Part shown: one piece after another, positions 33,056 through 45,320 of the stretch | How positions within the stretch are numbered: position 1 is the stretch's first letter | Layout of the letters: each line of letters begins with the position of its first letter | Source of the DNA: Adiantum capillus-veneris | Lineage: Eukaryota; Streptophyta; Polypodiopsida; Polypodiales; Pteridaceae | Assembly: GCA_014529385.2 (NCBI GenBank) | Contig: CM043942.1 | Span: 49,424,274 to 49,488,273, forward strand | Direction of reading: 5' to 3' | Length of the DNA: 64,000 bases | Notes under the pieces: model-generated | Told to the model about the DNA's origin: nothing | What the model saw: only the letters and a program-made list of their open reading frames with translations | The model's database searches: none | Program-made: the position numbers and the translations under genes

Positions 33056-35203
33056 TCAGGGGAAACACGCTGCACTTCTCCGCACTTGATTCTTTGTGCA
33101 GAGAATTTCAATATCGGCGTGTTGGCTTCTTTGCAAAATTTGTTGTGCCTTCCACGTCCTAACCCTTGGTAGGGGACAAAAGCTGAGATTGTCTCTGATA
33201 TCTTTAGGTGCCTCTACCAGGTGGATTAGGTATTGTGGGTACTTTGTAAGCCAAGCCTTCCTCCACTTTGGCTGAGAATCCACTATAAGCTTAACTCCTT
33301 CTGGCTTCGAGGTGTCTGTATTGTAGAGAGGTACCGTTGGATCTTCTCTGATATCTTTAGGTGCCTCTACCAGGTGGATTAGGTATTGTTGGTACTTTGT
33401 AAGCCAAGCCTTCCTCCACTTTGGCTGAGAATCCACTATAAGCTTAACTCCTTCTGGCTTCGAGGTGTCTGTATTGTAGAGAGGTACCGCTTGTTTATTG
33501 TAGCTGCCTCATATTTCAACAATGGATATGGGAGAGAGGGTTGAAGCCACTCGCGCCTGAGAGTGCTGGCGTCGATCTTTTGGATTGTCATAGATTTGAA
33601 GACCCTCTTCTCCCATTCCAAGGCTTCCTTCATGCTTTCTCTTAGCTCTTCCTCTATTGCGTTACACAATTTTTCCTCCTCTTCTTGTGTTAGATCCTGT
33701 GGCTCTTGAGAGGATCCTGCTATGCTTTCCTCTTGCATGTGTGTGTCCATAGGATCTGCCAAATTTTCGAGGTTGATGCCCTCATTGGCGGCTGGCCCTG
33801 AGCTTTCTACTTCTCCTCCTTGCTGGCCTTTCAACTCCTCAATTTGCTTGAGGAGTGTTTGCTTTTCCGCTTCAGCTTCTCTGCCCATATTCATGAGGAG
33901 GTCATTAAGTTCAGCGTTTACTCTTTCCGCCTCCTCGAGATTTTTCTTTATGTTTTCCACTTCTTCTTGCAGGGATTTTTGGCCCTCCTCCATTCTTGTT
34001 TGCATTACGATAGAACCTTCAGCCATCATTAACCTTTGCTTTTTCTCGAGAGTCAGCTCCTTCTGAAGTTCCTGCATTTGCTCTTCATATAGTTGACTCT
34101 CGGAAATGATTTGAGTCGAGCTCGTAGCTCTGACTCTAGTAGGTGATGCTCGCAGCCTCTGGATGGTTTGATCTTTGACTTTTAGTTGATCCTTGAGCTC
34201 AAGGACCTCATCCAGGCTTGCTTCTTGTTCTATCTCTGCTTTTTCTTTGGCATTTCTCATGGCCTCTACTTCTTTCGATTCTTCAGCCAGCTGTAGTGTC
34301 AGATTATCCCTTTCTCTTTCGGCATCTCGCAATGACTTGCTGAGCTACAGACACTCTTCTTCAGCTGCTTGTATTCTTTTTTCTGCTGCCTCATTTGCTT
34401 CTTCCATTGCTTGCAATTTTGTAGAGCCGTTGCCAAGCTGGCCTGCAGGTCATCTTCTCTCTCTTTTTGCCTTTGGCTTTGTGTTTGCAGAGAATCTACT
34501 TTCTTTTTGATCTGTTCTTCAGTGCCCTTGAGAGTTGTCATTTCTTTCTCTGAAGCCATGGATTGTGCTCGCAATCCAGCTAGCTTTGTCATCACCATGT
34601 CCCAGTCATTGGAGGGCGGGTGCAGGTCTACCGTGTCGGTAGCAATTTCTTTTAGCTCCACTAGCCGGATGCCTTGCATCTGTTCTTTATGCCTTGTCCT
34701 CGCCAAGTCAAATGCGACTGCGGCGGCTTCTTCCTTTGTATAGCCTGCAGCTAGCAGGTCCAAAAATGCATAATAGGCCTCATCTAATCCTTTTTGCTGA
34801 GATTCAGGCTTGGCCTCTTCTTTTGGCTCAGGTTCCTGCCTTTGCTCTTGCTCCTCTGCTTGCCTTTCGTCTTGTTTGTCCTCAGTTACATTATCTTCTT
34901 GTGGAGGGCTGCTAGGAGGTGGTGAGGGCGGTGGAGATGACTGTGGGCTGGGTTTAGGGCTATCTGGTAAAGCTGCTGGTTTGCCCTTTAAGTCCCTGCC
35001 TGCTTTTGTTTTTCTTTCTCTTTCTTGGCTTTCTTGTTCATCTAGCAGTGTCTGCCTTATCTGCTCCACTTTCTCCTCGGTGAAAGGGACATGGGGAATG
35101 TTTTCTGCTGCAGCATCAAGAATCTCGAAATTCTTGATATAATCTTCAAAACGGTCCCTTTGCACTCTTTGGATGATCCGGACATAGACTCGAGAGATGG
35201 CTT
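33056..35203 (-). pseudogene. Gy3 accessory ORF, distal half (coiled-coil protein)
   Basis: Reading leftward from 35203: RVYVRIIQRVQRDRFEDYIKNFEILD, then a Pro/Ser/Glu-rich linker (PSPQSSPPPSPPPSSPPQED), then KGLDEAYYAFLDLLAAGYTKEEAAAVAFDLAR. Long heptad-like coiled coils follow (EREDDLQASLATALQNCKQW, LKDQLKVKDQTIQRLRA, EEVENIKKNLEEAERVNAEL), with an acidic segment before KVFKSMTIQKIDASTLRREW-like sequence. A frameshift with a stop near 34340 and another near 33486 break it. The end holds a 51-residue in-frame tandem duplication (SQPKWRKAWLTKY ... HLVEAPKDIR). It continues the protein at 48912-50018, from which a 13.7-kb block of Gy1 DNA separates it. I do not recognise its function; accessory ORFs of unknown role are known in Tat-lineage gypsy elements. 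Confidence 0.6.
33192..33497 (-). repeat. Tandem duplication of 153 bp (51 codons)
   Basis: Two adjacent copies, 33192-33344 and 33345-33497, nearly identical. The period is a multiple of three and keeps the frame of the accessory ORF. Confidence 0.9.
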
Positions 35204-35562
35204 ACAAATGAGATGGGCAAATTTTCTTTCGCAATTTCATTTTCATATTGATCACATTGCTGGCAAGCATAATCAAGTAGCCGATGCACTCTCAAGACGA
35301 CCGAGAGTGAATGCGGTTTCCATAGCAACTCACAATGATCTATCTTCAATGATAGATGAGTATGCTATTGATCCCGATTTTAGAGATGTGATTTCAGCCC
35401 TTGCATTAGGGAAGAAAGAAGAACCATTTACTTTACAAGATGGTTATCTTCTCTATGGCAATAGACTATGCGTTACTAACTCACTACGTGAGAAAGTAAT
35501 GTATGAATCTCATGCTCCACCTTATGCGGGGCATAGAGGGATTCAGTCTACCTTAAAGGGAT
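35204..35562 (+). pseudogene. Isolated Gy1 RNase H/integrase fragment fused to a Gy1 leader
   Basis: It begins MRWANFLSQFHFHIDHIAGKHN and covers ADALSRRPRVNAV to HAPPYAGHRGIQSTLKG, the end of RNase H plus the integrase zinc-module start. At 35562 it passes directly into the sequence that normally follows the PBS (ATCAGAGCTCAAGG), with LTR and most of the PBS missing. The fused frame runs on for about 30 meaningless codons. Confidence 0.85.
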
Positions 35563-35957
35563 CAGAGCTCAAGGTTTCTCTTTTCTTGCTCAAGAAGGGA
35601 GGTCCTCAAGCTAGCTACAAATGGTTGGTATTATTAATTGCCTGTGAGTAAGTAGAATAGGGATTTTTCAGCCTTGCAGTGCGCCTGCCTTTGTGCAGTT
35701 AACGGGGCATCACCGTCGAGAGCTATGGTCTTAATAGTGGAGTCCTACGGGGCTTGCCTACGGGTTAACCACTATTGAGCTATTAGAAGCTTGACAGGAG
35801 CCGGTGCTGTTTTGGTGTCGAAAGACCCTCTCTTCTATTCCTTGCAATTAATGGTATTCGAGCCGCGGGTACAGTAGCTTGAGTGCTTTTTCTAAAGGGG
35901 TAAAGAGGAGTAGCAACTAGGTCTTGAAGTGCCAAAGTACACCTAAAAGTTGTTAGA
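35563..35957 (+). other. Leader of Gy1 copy G1d
   Basis: Untranslated leader aligned with those of G1c, G1e and G1f. It has no LTR in front. Confidence 0.8.
35731..35778 (+). promoter_or_regulatory. Conserved leader hairpin, G1d
   Basis: Arms UUAAUAGUGG and CCACUAUUGA, 28-nt interior, same layout as G1c and G1f. Confidence 0.55.
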
Positions 35958-37535
35958 ATGGCTGACAATAGTAAAGAGAGTGAAATTAATGTTGATAACT
36001 TTGATTTTGCTCATGAGCAAGCTACTAATGATGCTTCAATGCTTGTTAACTATCTTGTTTCTAGGCTTCAACAAGCCATGGGCAATCCATCTCTCCAAAG
36101 TGAAGTGCAATGGCAGCTCCGTGCTCACGGGATTCTCCAAGCTCATCACCATGACGAGAGAACACCTAGGAAGCCTCCTTGTGAGACTACCAAAAGAGGT
36201 CTCTCTCCGATTCGGGAAGAAGAAGAGAATCCTTATGAAGGGCTCAAGAATTTACTTCTTGATGATGCATCTCCTTCCCAAAGGAGAACTCAAGAGCCTC
36301 CACCGAAGGAACGAGAAAGAAGCGAGTCTCCCGCCACCTCGGCGGAGATGGCTCCACGAAGACGGCGGGCTAAACGCTCTCCATCACCACCAAAGCGGAG
36401 AAGACCATCATATTCTTCTCCCCACCACAATTCAAAGAGGGATGGTAAAAAGCAAGAGAAGAAAAAGGCGAGAAAGAGGACACCCTCTTCTCCATCTTCT
36501 TCATCCTCTTCCTCTTATGAAAGCTATGGTGAAGATGACAAAGATCAAGACAAGAAAAAGGTGAGAAAGAGGTCACCCTCTTCTCCACCTTCTTCAAATT
36601 CTTCACCTTCTGAAGAAAGTGATGGTGCAACTTTTGAACCATAAAAAAGAAGAGGCCATAGTAAATCCTATGCCGCATGGAAGAGGTCGTCCAAGCTGAA
36701 GAAATTCAAAGAGGGAGGGAAGAGCATCTCTTTCTTTACCTATGATAGTACCTTTGGTGCCACGGACAAAGTCTTGGCCTTTATCCAGCAATTCGATGCG
36801 GCGTTTGGTGATGAGGGCTTCACGGAGTCCTCTAAGCTACACCATGTAGCTATGCACTTTCAAAAGTCCGCCAGACAATGGTGGTCTAGCGTACGAGCCA
36901 ACGGTGAAGCTCCACGAACATGGAAAGCTTTAAGAGCTTCCATTATGAAGCAGTTTTTGGCCACCGATGCCAAAGACAAAGTACTCACCGAATGGCGAAG
37001 CTTAAAGCTCTCTCCCAATGAATCCATCCACAAATATGTAGACAAGTTTTGGGACCTACAACTCAAAGCCACTGTCTTCAAAAGGTTGGATTTTGGAGAG
37101 CAAAAGCAACAATTTTGTGCGGGCTTAACCGAAGAAATGGCGGAGTATGTCAACTCCCAAAGACCACGTACCATATCGGCGGTAATACACCACACTATGG
37201 TCGCCTCTCGAATCAATTTCCAAATGGGGGCAAAAAGAAATAATAAGCTCCCGGAAAACAAGGGTTCCAATGAGCCTAAGGGGAAGGACAATGTCCAAAA
37301 GTTTCCTTAGGGCAACTCCAACAAAGCTAAAGAGAAGGGAGTTTACAAAGGTAAGAATAAACTCTCTCCTGAAGAGCTTGAGCGTTATCGTAAGGATAAC
37401 CGGTGTTTCAAGTGTGTCGAACAAGGGCATGCATACCACGCTTGTCCCCAAAAGAACAACCGCCAAGATCCTCCTAGAGCTTCCAAGAGGAGGAGACTCA
37501 CCAAACTCACCACAAAGGATCTCCTCTATGCCATG
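35958..37535 (+). pseudogene. Gag of Gy1 copy G1d
   Basis: ATG at 35958 starts MADNSKESEINVDNFDFAHE. The first frame is open to 36644, covering a short helical N-terminus, the Arg/Ser-rich domain with two KKKxRKRxPSSP units, and acidic spacers. A TAA replaces Ser in FEPSKRRGH. Capsid similarity continues (36774-37310; FIQQFDAAFGDEGF, KSARQWWSSVRANGEA) to a TAG in KFPxGNSNKAKEKG. The CCHC knuckle CFKCVEQGHAYHAC (37404-37445) keeps its ligands. A small deletion then shifts the frame near 37480. Confidence 0.9.
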
Positions 37536-38758
37536 CTTGGGGAAAGGTAAGAGAACATGATGCTTTTATTCTCTTTGACCCTGGTTCTACTCACAATTTT
37601 ATATCTATGGAGTTAGCCACCAAGCTAGGCATACAATCCTATGAGATGGGAGATGTCCTACCCGCAGACAGTGCCTTCAAGGGGCAAGAAGCTTCAGTCA
37701 CTCCCTTAATTGGGAAATTGAGGCTTCATGTCCAAGGCTATGTGGACAAAGAGGAATTCTTTATCTCTCCTCTCAAGCATGAGGATGTAATCCTAGGGGC
37801 ACCATGGTTTGACCGCCTGGCTGCCGATGTTAAATTTCCTGAAAGGAGAATCTCCTTTAAGTTCACGGAAAAAGACATGTATATAGATGCTAAGGAAATG
37901 GGTAACACCATCCCCATTGTACATACACCAGCTTTCAAAAAGTCAATAAAGAGCTCTATTTCCGTGTACATGATTTTTGTTAAAGATTCTCAAAATGAAC
38001 CTAATGCTTTAACAAACGAAAATAAAAGCAACCAAAAGGAATTAGAGTTATCCAATTTTCTCAAGGGATTTCAAGATGTTTTTATTGACGACATCCCTTG
38101 TGAACTACCTCCTGAACGAGGTAATGATGACCATGCAATTGAACTTCTTCCAGGAAGTTCACCGCCTAATAAACCTCCTTATAGAGTTTGTCAAGCTCAA
38201 CAAGAGGAGATTATGCGGCAAGTGCATGAGTTAGTTGAGAAGGGTATGGTTAGGCCAAGCTCATCTCCATTTTGCTCACCTGTGCTATTAGTACAAAAGA
38301 AAGACGGCACATATCGTATGTGTGTCGACTATAGAGCACTAAATAGGATCACTATCAAGAATAGGTTTCCCGTTCCACGGGTAGAAGACCTATTTGATAA
38401 GCTACAAGGATCGACCTACTTCATTAGGGTTGACCTAAAGAGTGGCTATCATCAAATAAGAATAGTTGATCAAGACATTGTAAAGACCGTGTTTCGCACT
38501 ACATTTGGTCTTTACGAATACATTGTCATGCCTTTTGGCTTGACCAATGCACCAGCCACATTCAACCGCTTGATGGAGAAGCTGTTCAGGCCTCATCGAA
38601 CCTTCACTGGAGTGTTCTTTGAAGATATTATCATCTACTCTAATTCATTGGAGGAACACAAGCAACACCTCCAGGTAATATTTCAAGTTTTAAGAGAGAA
38701 TAAACTTTATGTTAATCGAAAGAAAAGTGAATTTTTCTTGCAAGAGATTCAGTATTAA
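37536..38758 (+). pseudogene. Protease and RT of Gy1 copy G1d
   Basis: Protease motif FDPGSTHNFISMELATKLGI at about 37577, with the second motif EDVILGAPWFDRL at about 37784. A TPLIGKLRLHVQGYVDK segment lies between. The RT frame runs from VEKGMVRPSSSPFCSPVLL to FLQEIQY, ending at a TAA at 38756 that replaces Leu. The RT active site reads FFEDIIIYS: the first Asp of the FFDD pair is Glu in this copy, so RT would be inactive. Confidence 0.9.
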
Positions 38759-40077
38759 GGTCACATTATCTCTCAAGATGGCATCCAAATGGATCCATCC
38801 AAGTTAGAGGTAATAAAAGGATGGCCTAAACCAAGGAATCTTCATGAACTAAGAATCTTTATAGGTATGTGTGCATACTATAGATGCTTCATAGAAAAGT
38901 TCTCACAAATTGCCGGACCATTACATGACCTAACAAAGAAAAGCATTAGGTATACATGGTCTGCTAAGGAGAACAATGCTTTCAAAAAGCTTAAAGAAAA
39001 GCTTATCTCTCAACCTGTGTTTACACTACCGGATCTCTCAAAACCATTTGAGGTCCAATGTGATGCTTGTGGTGATTGCCTTGGAGCTATTTTGCTCCAA
39101 GAAGGGCACACCATAAGATATGAGAGCCGAAGGCTCGACCTTGTTGAGCAAGCTCTAGGCATATACGAAAAGGAACTCCTTGCAGTTCTACATGCCTTAG
39201 ACTCATGGAAGCACTATTTATTGGGGACTCCTTTCATTCTGCGAACGGATCACCAAAGTCTTAAGTACTTCATGACGCAGACCAAGCTCTCCGACAAACA
39301 AATGAGGTGGGCAAATTTCCTTTCGCAATTTCATTTTCATATTGCTCACATTGCTGGCAAGCATAATCAAGTAGCCGATGCACTCTCAAGACAACCGAGA
39401 GTGAATGCGGTTTCCATAGCAACTCACAATGATCTATCTTCAATGATAGATGAGTATGCTATTGATCCCGATTTTAGAGATGTGATTTCAACCCTTGCAT
39501 TAGGGAAGAAAGAAGAACCATTTACTTTACAAGATGGTTATCTTCTCTATGGCAATAGACTATGCGTTACTAACTCACTACGTGAGAAAGTAATGTATGA
39601 ATCTCATGCTCCACCTTATGCGGGGCATAGAGGGATTCAGTCTACCTTAAATGGAATTGAAACATATTTCTATTGGCCTACCATGAAAGTGAACATACAA
39701 GAGTATGTTTCCAAATGTGTGGTATGCCAAAAGACAAAATTTGATAGAGGGAAGCAACTTGGATTGCTTCAACCCTTGCCAATCCCTAATTCACCATGGG
39801 AGAGCATATCCATGGATTTTATCTTTGGATTTCCTAAGTCTATCCATGGGAATACGGGAATATGGACGATAGTAGACAGGTTTAGTAAACAAGCTCATTT
39901 TATACCTGTCAAAAAGACTATCAAAGCCCATCAAATGGCAACCCTCTTTATTTCACAAATTTTCAAGCATCATGGCTTGCCAATGTCCATAGTGTCGGAT
40001 AGAGATCCTAGAATGACCAGTAATTTCTTGAAGGGTCTCTTTGAGAATTTAGAAACAAGGCTAAACTTCTCTTCGGC
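38759..40077 (+). pseudogene. RNase H and integrase of G1d, cut at a GGC junction
   Basis: The open frame at 38789-40087 carries RT connection (FIGMCAYYRCF), RNase H (CDACGDCLGAILLQEG, TDHQSLKYF, KHNQVADALS), the zinc module (HAPPYAGHRG ... KCVVCQKTK), and integrase core Asp residues in TIVDRFSK and VSDRDPRMTSNF. It is cut at 40077 before the third acidic residue. From there the sequence is the end of the G1e LTR on the other strand. Confidence 0.9.
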
Positions 40078-41606
40078 ATTTCATTAGAATAGATTCCTAA
40101 TGAGAATTACAAGAGTGCTTGGGTGGAGAGAGCAACAAAGAGCATAACACCTAGTTAGATAGCATCAAAAATACTTTCAAAAGAGAGAGAAATTAAGCTA
40201 TTGACAACAGTTGAGGACTGGATTTGCATGGAGCCGGTCCCCCCTCCAAAAGGCTTTGTATTATGGTTTCTCCCATCAAGAGAGACATTGTACAATACAA
40301 TTCTTTGTGTTCCTTCAAGACTAGCTAGTGCAATGAAGATGGAAGCTTCATGCACTAAGCAAAACACTTAATCAAACACAACTTGAATTATCCCCGTTCT
40401 CAGACCCAAGACCTCACACACCTTCGAAGATGGTGAGAGCTAGCAGGGTATGAGAGTAGATTGAGAGGAAGAAGGAGTATCTTACGAGAAAGATGTACAT
40501 CTCCTCACATAATCACTCATATTAGCATAGATTAGCTTAGTAATTATCTTGGTAGAGAAGATGAGCATGCATTGAAGCTTGGCTCTTGGTTGGATTTGCA
40601 TCCACATGCCAAGAGAGTGTTGATGTAGGCTTCTATCTCACAAGCTTGGAGTAGGTGATGAGCTCTCCATTAAAGCTTGGGAGGAGATAGAGTATTCTTT
40701 CTTCACACATGGTCAAGTGTGAGTGTGTGTGTGTCAATGCCAAGCAAAAATCAGCCCCCTCTCTCTCTTGGGCGAGCCCTTCCTGCTAAATTGGTCTGGC
40801 TTTTGCCTCATTGGACCTCCCCAAGTCAAGCCAATGGGTGTTAAGCAGCATAAGTGATAGCCTTCTGACATGTGTTCCCCTTTCCCCTTTTGTGAGAGAT
40901 TTAGGTAATTAAATAATTAAACTAAACTCTCATTGGACCCCTTTGCCTCCTGGCCAATAGAAATCAGGCAAGCCATTGGGCTCCTGAATGCTCATTGGGC
41001 CCCTTTGGAGACTGCCCAATAGTCTTCTAGGAGACTTAATTCTCATTGGTTTCTTTTATTAAATGTTTTTGAATTAATTAAACTAGATTTACTCTAGCTT
41101 AATTCTCATTGGTCCACTTCAAGGGTCTTCCAATAGGAATTGGGCACACCTTGTGGGCATCTGGCCTAGGGAGCTGACATGTGTCCCTAATTCCGTTTGT
41201 GTAAAGGGAGCTTGTGTGTGTGTGTGTGGCTTTCTCTCTCATCCCCTACTAAATGGGCTCGCCCCCTCCTTTGTAGGCTTTGAAGAAGACTTTTGTACAC
41301 ACACTAAGCATCCAATTTTCCCTAGGGTTGACCTTTGGACACAACCTTTGAATTTTGGAACCTTAGCATTTTGGAAGTCTTAATGGGCTGAACCTTAGGG
41401 TCTTTTTAGCCCATTGTTGCACATGGCTCTTTTGCAGATGGCCCCCCCTTTTGATCCCTATTTTCCCTCCTTTGGATCCCTACTGTGGCCGGTCTGCTAG
41501 CTTAACCAATATTCTAGCTTTTTCTCCCCTGGTACCTCCCCACATTAAATGATCAGTTTAATATGAGAAAATCATTTAGGAGAATTAGATATTGATTATT
41601 ATGACT
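40078..41606 (-). mobile_element. 3' LTR of Gy1 copy G1e, terminus missing
   Basis: It matches the 5' LTR of the same element (47384-48911) almost base for base; I noted only scattered substitutions and a 3-bp indel. In element sense it begins GTCATAATAATC (first base changed) after the polypurine tract. Its last 58 bp are missing at the junction with G1d. It includes a copy of the LTR hairpin with one mismatch at 40215-40240. Confidence 0.9.
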
Positions 41607-41963
41607 TTATCTCTCTCTTGAAATCATAGTCGCCCTCGACTATGGTGTAGAGAAGATAAAGCATGTTCATGAGTCCTTTTCTTAGCGGGTAGAGGATCCC
41701 TATGTTACCCTATGACATCATTCCATAATGGATGACTAGTCCATTTGACGCTTGAGAGGCTGAGGCTGCCGCAAGCATGTCTGCACATTAGTCCTATCAG
41801 TCTTCCATAGTAGAGTGACAAGCTCTACTTGGTGTTTGGGAGACGTCGTCTCCACAAACTTGATCTAAGCATGCATACTACTTCATTTTTGTGCACAAAT
41901 AAAGAAAAAGAGAGTCTTATAAGACAAAAATTTTTGTTCATTTTTAACATTTTGTACATTTGC
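41607..41963 (-). other. G1e 3' untranslated region and polypurine tract
   Basis: In element sense about 340 bp follow the polyprotein stop and end in the purine tract AAGAGAGAGATAAAG (41607-41622) next to the LTR. There is no reading frame. Confidence 0.7.
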
Positions 41964-43781
41964 TTACTCTTGGGAAGCATTGTAAGCATTGACAAGGTTT
42001 AGGTTATCCTTTAATTGTATGCCTTGCATCCATCTAGCATCTTCAAAAGGATAATTCTTAAATTTAATAAGATATCGTCGGATAGTCTTACTGCCTCTTA
42101 GTACCTTGTCTTCATGTCGGAGAATGGACTTGGGCTGCAGCACCTCCTCTTGGTCCTCGATCTCCGGTGGGTCTTCAATAGTTGGTTCTTGAGGTGGCTC
42201 TCCTTTGTAAGGCTTTAATAGGCTCACATGGATAGCATTGTGTATGAGACAATGATTGGGCAACTTGAGTTGATAGGCCATCTCATTGATTGGCCTAAGA
42301 ATCTGAAAGGGACCATAGTACCTTTTTGCTAGTTTAGCATAGTACTTTTGGTGACCCGTAGGATTCTTGCCCGTCGTGTGCCTTAATCGAGCCTTGGGAA
42401 ACTTTAACAAGACCCAATCGTTTTCTTTAAAGGCTTGGGCTCTTCTGTGCTTGTCAGCAACAGCCTTTTGTCTTTGCTGTGAGATAGAGATAGCATCCTT
42501 AATCTTTTGGCAAGATTCTTGTAGGTCTCGGCTATACTCATCTGCAGCGAAGATCTTCCCATGTACCTTAAGTAGCAAGGGACTTTTTGATCTTCCCTCA
42601 ATTACCTCGAAAGGTGATTTTCCCATGGAAGTATGTATAGTGTTATTGTAAGCATACTCCACTAAGGGTAAGTACTTCTCCCATTGGGATCTTTGATCTA
42701 CTTCCGTTACATAGGCTTTTAGTAGATCGAGAATGGTTAGGTTAGCTATTTCACTTTGGCCATCAGTTTGTGGATGATAGGCCGAAGAGAAGTTTAGCCT
42801 TGTTCCTAAATTCTCAAAGAGACCCTTCCAAAAATTACTGGTCATTCTAGGATCTCTATCCGACACTATGGACATCGGCAAGCCATGATACTTGAAAATT
42901 TGTGAAATAAAGAGGGTTGCCATTTGATGTGCTTTGATAGTCTTTTTGACAGGTATAAAATGAGCTTGTTTACTAAACCTGTCTACTATCGTCCATATTC
43001 CCGTATTCCCATGGATAGACTTAGGCAATCCAAAGATAAAATCCATGGGTATGCTCTCCCATGGTGAATTAGGGATTGGCAAGGGTTGAAGCAATCCAAG
43101 TTGCTTCCCTCTATCAAATTTTGTCTTTTGGCATACCACACATTTGGAAACATACTCTTGTATGTTCACTTTCATGGTAGGCCAATAGAAATATGTTTCA
43201 ATTCCCTTTAAGGTTGACTGAATCCCTCTATGCCCCGCATAAGGTGGAGCATGAGATTCATACATTACTTTCTCACGTAGTGAGTTAGTAACGCATAGTC
43301 TATTGCCATAGAGAAGATAACCATCTTGTAAAGTAAATGGTTCTTCTTTCTTCCCTAATGCAAGGGCTGAAATCACATCTCTAAAATCGGGATCAATAGC
43401 ATACTCATCTATCATTGAAGATAGATCATTGTGAGTTGCTATGGAAACCGCATTCACTCTCGGTCGTCTTGAGAGTGCATCGGCTACTTGATTATGCTTG
43501 CCAGCAATGTGAGCAATATGAAAATGAAATTGCGAAAGGAAATTTGCCCACCTCATTTGTTTGTCGGAGAGCTTGGTCTGCGTCATGAAGTACTTAAGAC
43601 TTTGGTGATCCGTTCGCAGAATGAAAGGAGTCCCCAATAAATAGTGCTTCCATGAGTCTAAGGCATGTAGAACTGCAAGGAGTTCCTTTTCGTATATGCC
43701 TAGAGCTTGCTCAACAGGGTCGAGCCTTCGGCTCTCATAGCTATGGCGTGCCCTTCTTGGAGCAAAACAGCTCCAAGGCAA
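41964..43781 (-). pseudogene. RNase H end, integrase and chromodomain of Gy1 copy G1e
   Basis: A 605-codon open frame. Order: RNase H end (TDHQSLKYFMTQTKLSDKQ, KHNQVADALSRRP); zinc module (HAPPYAGHRG, KCVVCQKTK); DDE core (TIVDRFSK, VSDRDPRMTSNFWKG, HPQTDGQSEIAN); C-terminal domain (QKYYAKLAKRYYGPFQILRP, HCLIHNAIHVSLLKPYKG); and a terminal chromodomain (QPKSILRHEDKVLRG, TIRRYLIKFKNYPFEDARWM). In the chromodomain the usual WKGYP reads FKNYP, still aromatic. This places Gy1 in the chromoviruses, whose chromodomain can guide integration to chromatin. It ends YNASQE at 41964. The junction to the upstream frame is a frameshift near 43750, so it is not intact. Confidence 0.95.
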
Positions 43782-45320
43782 TCACCACAAGCATCACATT
43801 GGACCTCAAATGGTTTTGAGAGATCCGGTAGTGTAAGCACAGGTTGAGAAATAAGCTTTTCTTTAAGCTTTTTGAAAGCATTGTTCTCCTTAGCAGACCA
43901 TGTATACCTAACGCTTTTCTTTGTTAGGTCATGTAATGGTCCCGCAATTTGTGAGAACTTTTCTATGAAGCGTCTATAGTATGCACTCATACCTATAAAG
44001 ATTCTTAGTTCATGAAGATTCCTTGGTTTAGGCCATCCTTTTATTACCTCTAACTTGGATGGATCCATTTGGATGCCATCTTGAGAGATAATGTGACCTA
44101 AATACTGAATCTCTTGCAAGAAAAATTCACTTTTCTTTCGATTAACATAAAGTTTATTCTCTCTTAAAACTTGAAATATTACCTGGAGGTGTTGCTTGTG
44201 TTCCTCCAATAAATTATAGTAGATGATAATATCATCAAAGAACACTCCAGTGAAGGTTCGATGAGGCCTAAACAACTTCTCCATCAAGCGGTTGAATGTG
44301 GCTGGTGCATTGGTCAAGCCAAAAGGCATGACAATGTATTCGTAAAGACCAAATGTAGTGCGAAACGTGGTCTTTACAATGTCTTGATCAACTATTCTTA
44401 TTTGATGATAGCCACTCTTTAGGTCAACCCTACTGAAGTAGGTCGATCCTTGTAGCTTATCAAATAGGTCTTCTATCCGTGGAACGGGAAACCTATTCTT
44501 GATAGTGATCCTATTTAGTGCTCTATAGTCGACACACATACGATATGTGGTCTTTCTTTTGTACTAATAGCACAGGTGAGCAAAATGGAGATGAGATTGG
44601 CCTAACCATACCCTTCTCAACTAACTCATGCACTTGCCGCATAATCTCCTCTTGTTGAGCTTGAGAAACTCTATAAGGAGGTTTATTAGGCGGTGAACTT
44701 CCTGGAAGAAGTTCAATTGCATGGTCATCATTACCTCGTTTAGGAGGTAGCTCACAAGGGATGTGGTCAATAAAAACATCTTGAAACCCCTTGAGAAAAT
44801 TGGATAACTCTAATTCCTTTTGGTTGCTTTTATTTTCGTTTGTTAAAGCATTAGGTTCATTTTGAGAATCTTTAACAAAAATCATGTACACGGAAATAGA
44901 GCTCTTTATTGACTTGTTGAAAGCTGGTGTATGTACAATGGGGATGGTGTTACCCATTTCCTTAGAATCTATATACATGTCTTTTCCCCTGAACTTAAAG
45001 GAGATTCTCCTTTCAGGAAATTTAACATCGGCAGCCAGGCGGTCAAACCATGGTGCCCCTAGGATTACATCCTCATGCTTGAGAGGAGAGATAAAGAATT
45101 CCTTTGTCCACATAGCCTTGGACATGAAGCCTCAATTTCCCAATTAAGGGAGTGACTGAAGCTTCTTGCCCCTTGAAGGCACTGTCTGCGGGTAGGACAT
45201 CTCCCATCTCGTAGGATTGTATGCCTAGCTTGGTGGCTAACTCCATAGATATAAAATTGTGAGTAGAAACAGGGTCAAAGAGAATAAAAGCATCATGTTC
45301 TCTTACCTTTCCCCAAGCAT
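43700..45320 (-). pseudogene. Protease, RT and RNase H start of G1e
   Basis: The protease motif reads FDPVSTHNFISMELATKLGI, with Val in the place of the catalytic-loop Gly. Its second motif EDVILGAPWFDRL lies at about 45065-45030. The linker reads NDDHAIELLPGSSPPNKPPY. A two-base deletion near 44555 (GTYRMCVDY becomes HISYVCRL) breaks the frame. RT resumes at 44539 with CVDYRALNRITIKN and has an intact FFDDIIIY near 44228, then RNase H CDACGDCLGAVLLQEG, before a frameshift near 43750. Confidence 0.9.

Noticed and set aside
33722-35142. Plus-strand Cys/Ser-rich frames opposite the accessory ORF
   Set aside because: Complement of Glu/Lys/Gln-rich coiled-coil codons; no signal peptide or Cys spacing pattern.
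41153-41383. 76-codon antisense LTR frame (also 48458-48688)
   Set aside because: Shadow frame of two near-identical LTRs, crossing a GT microsatellite.
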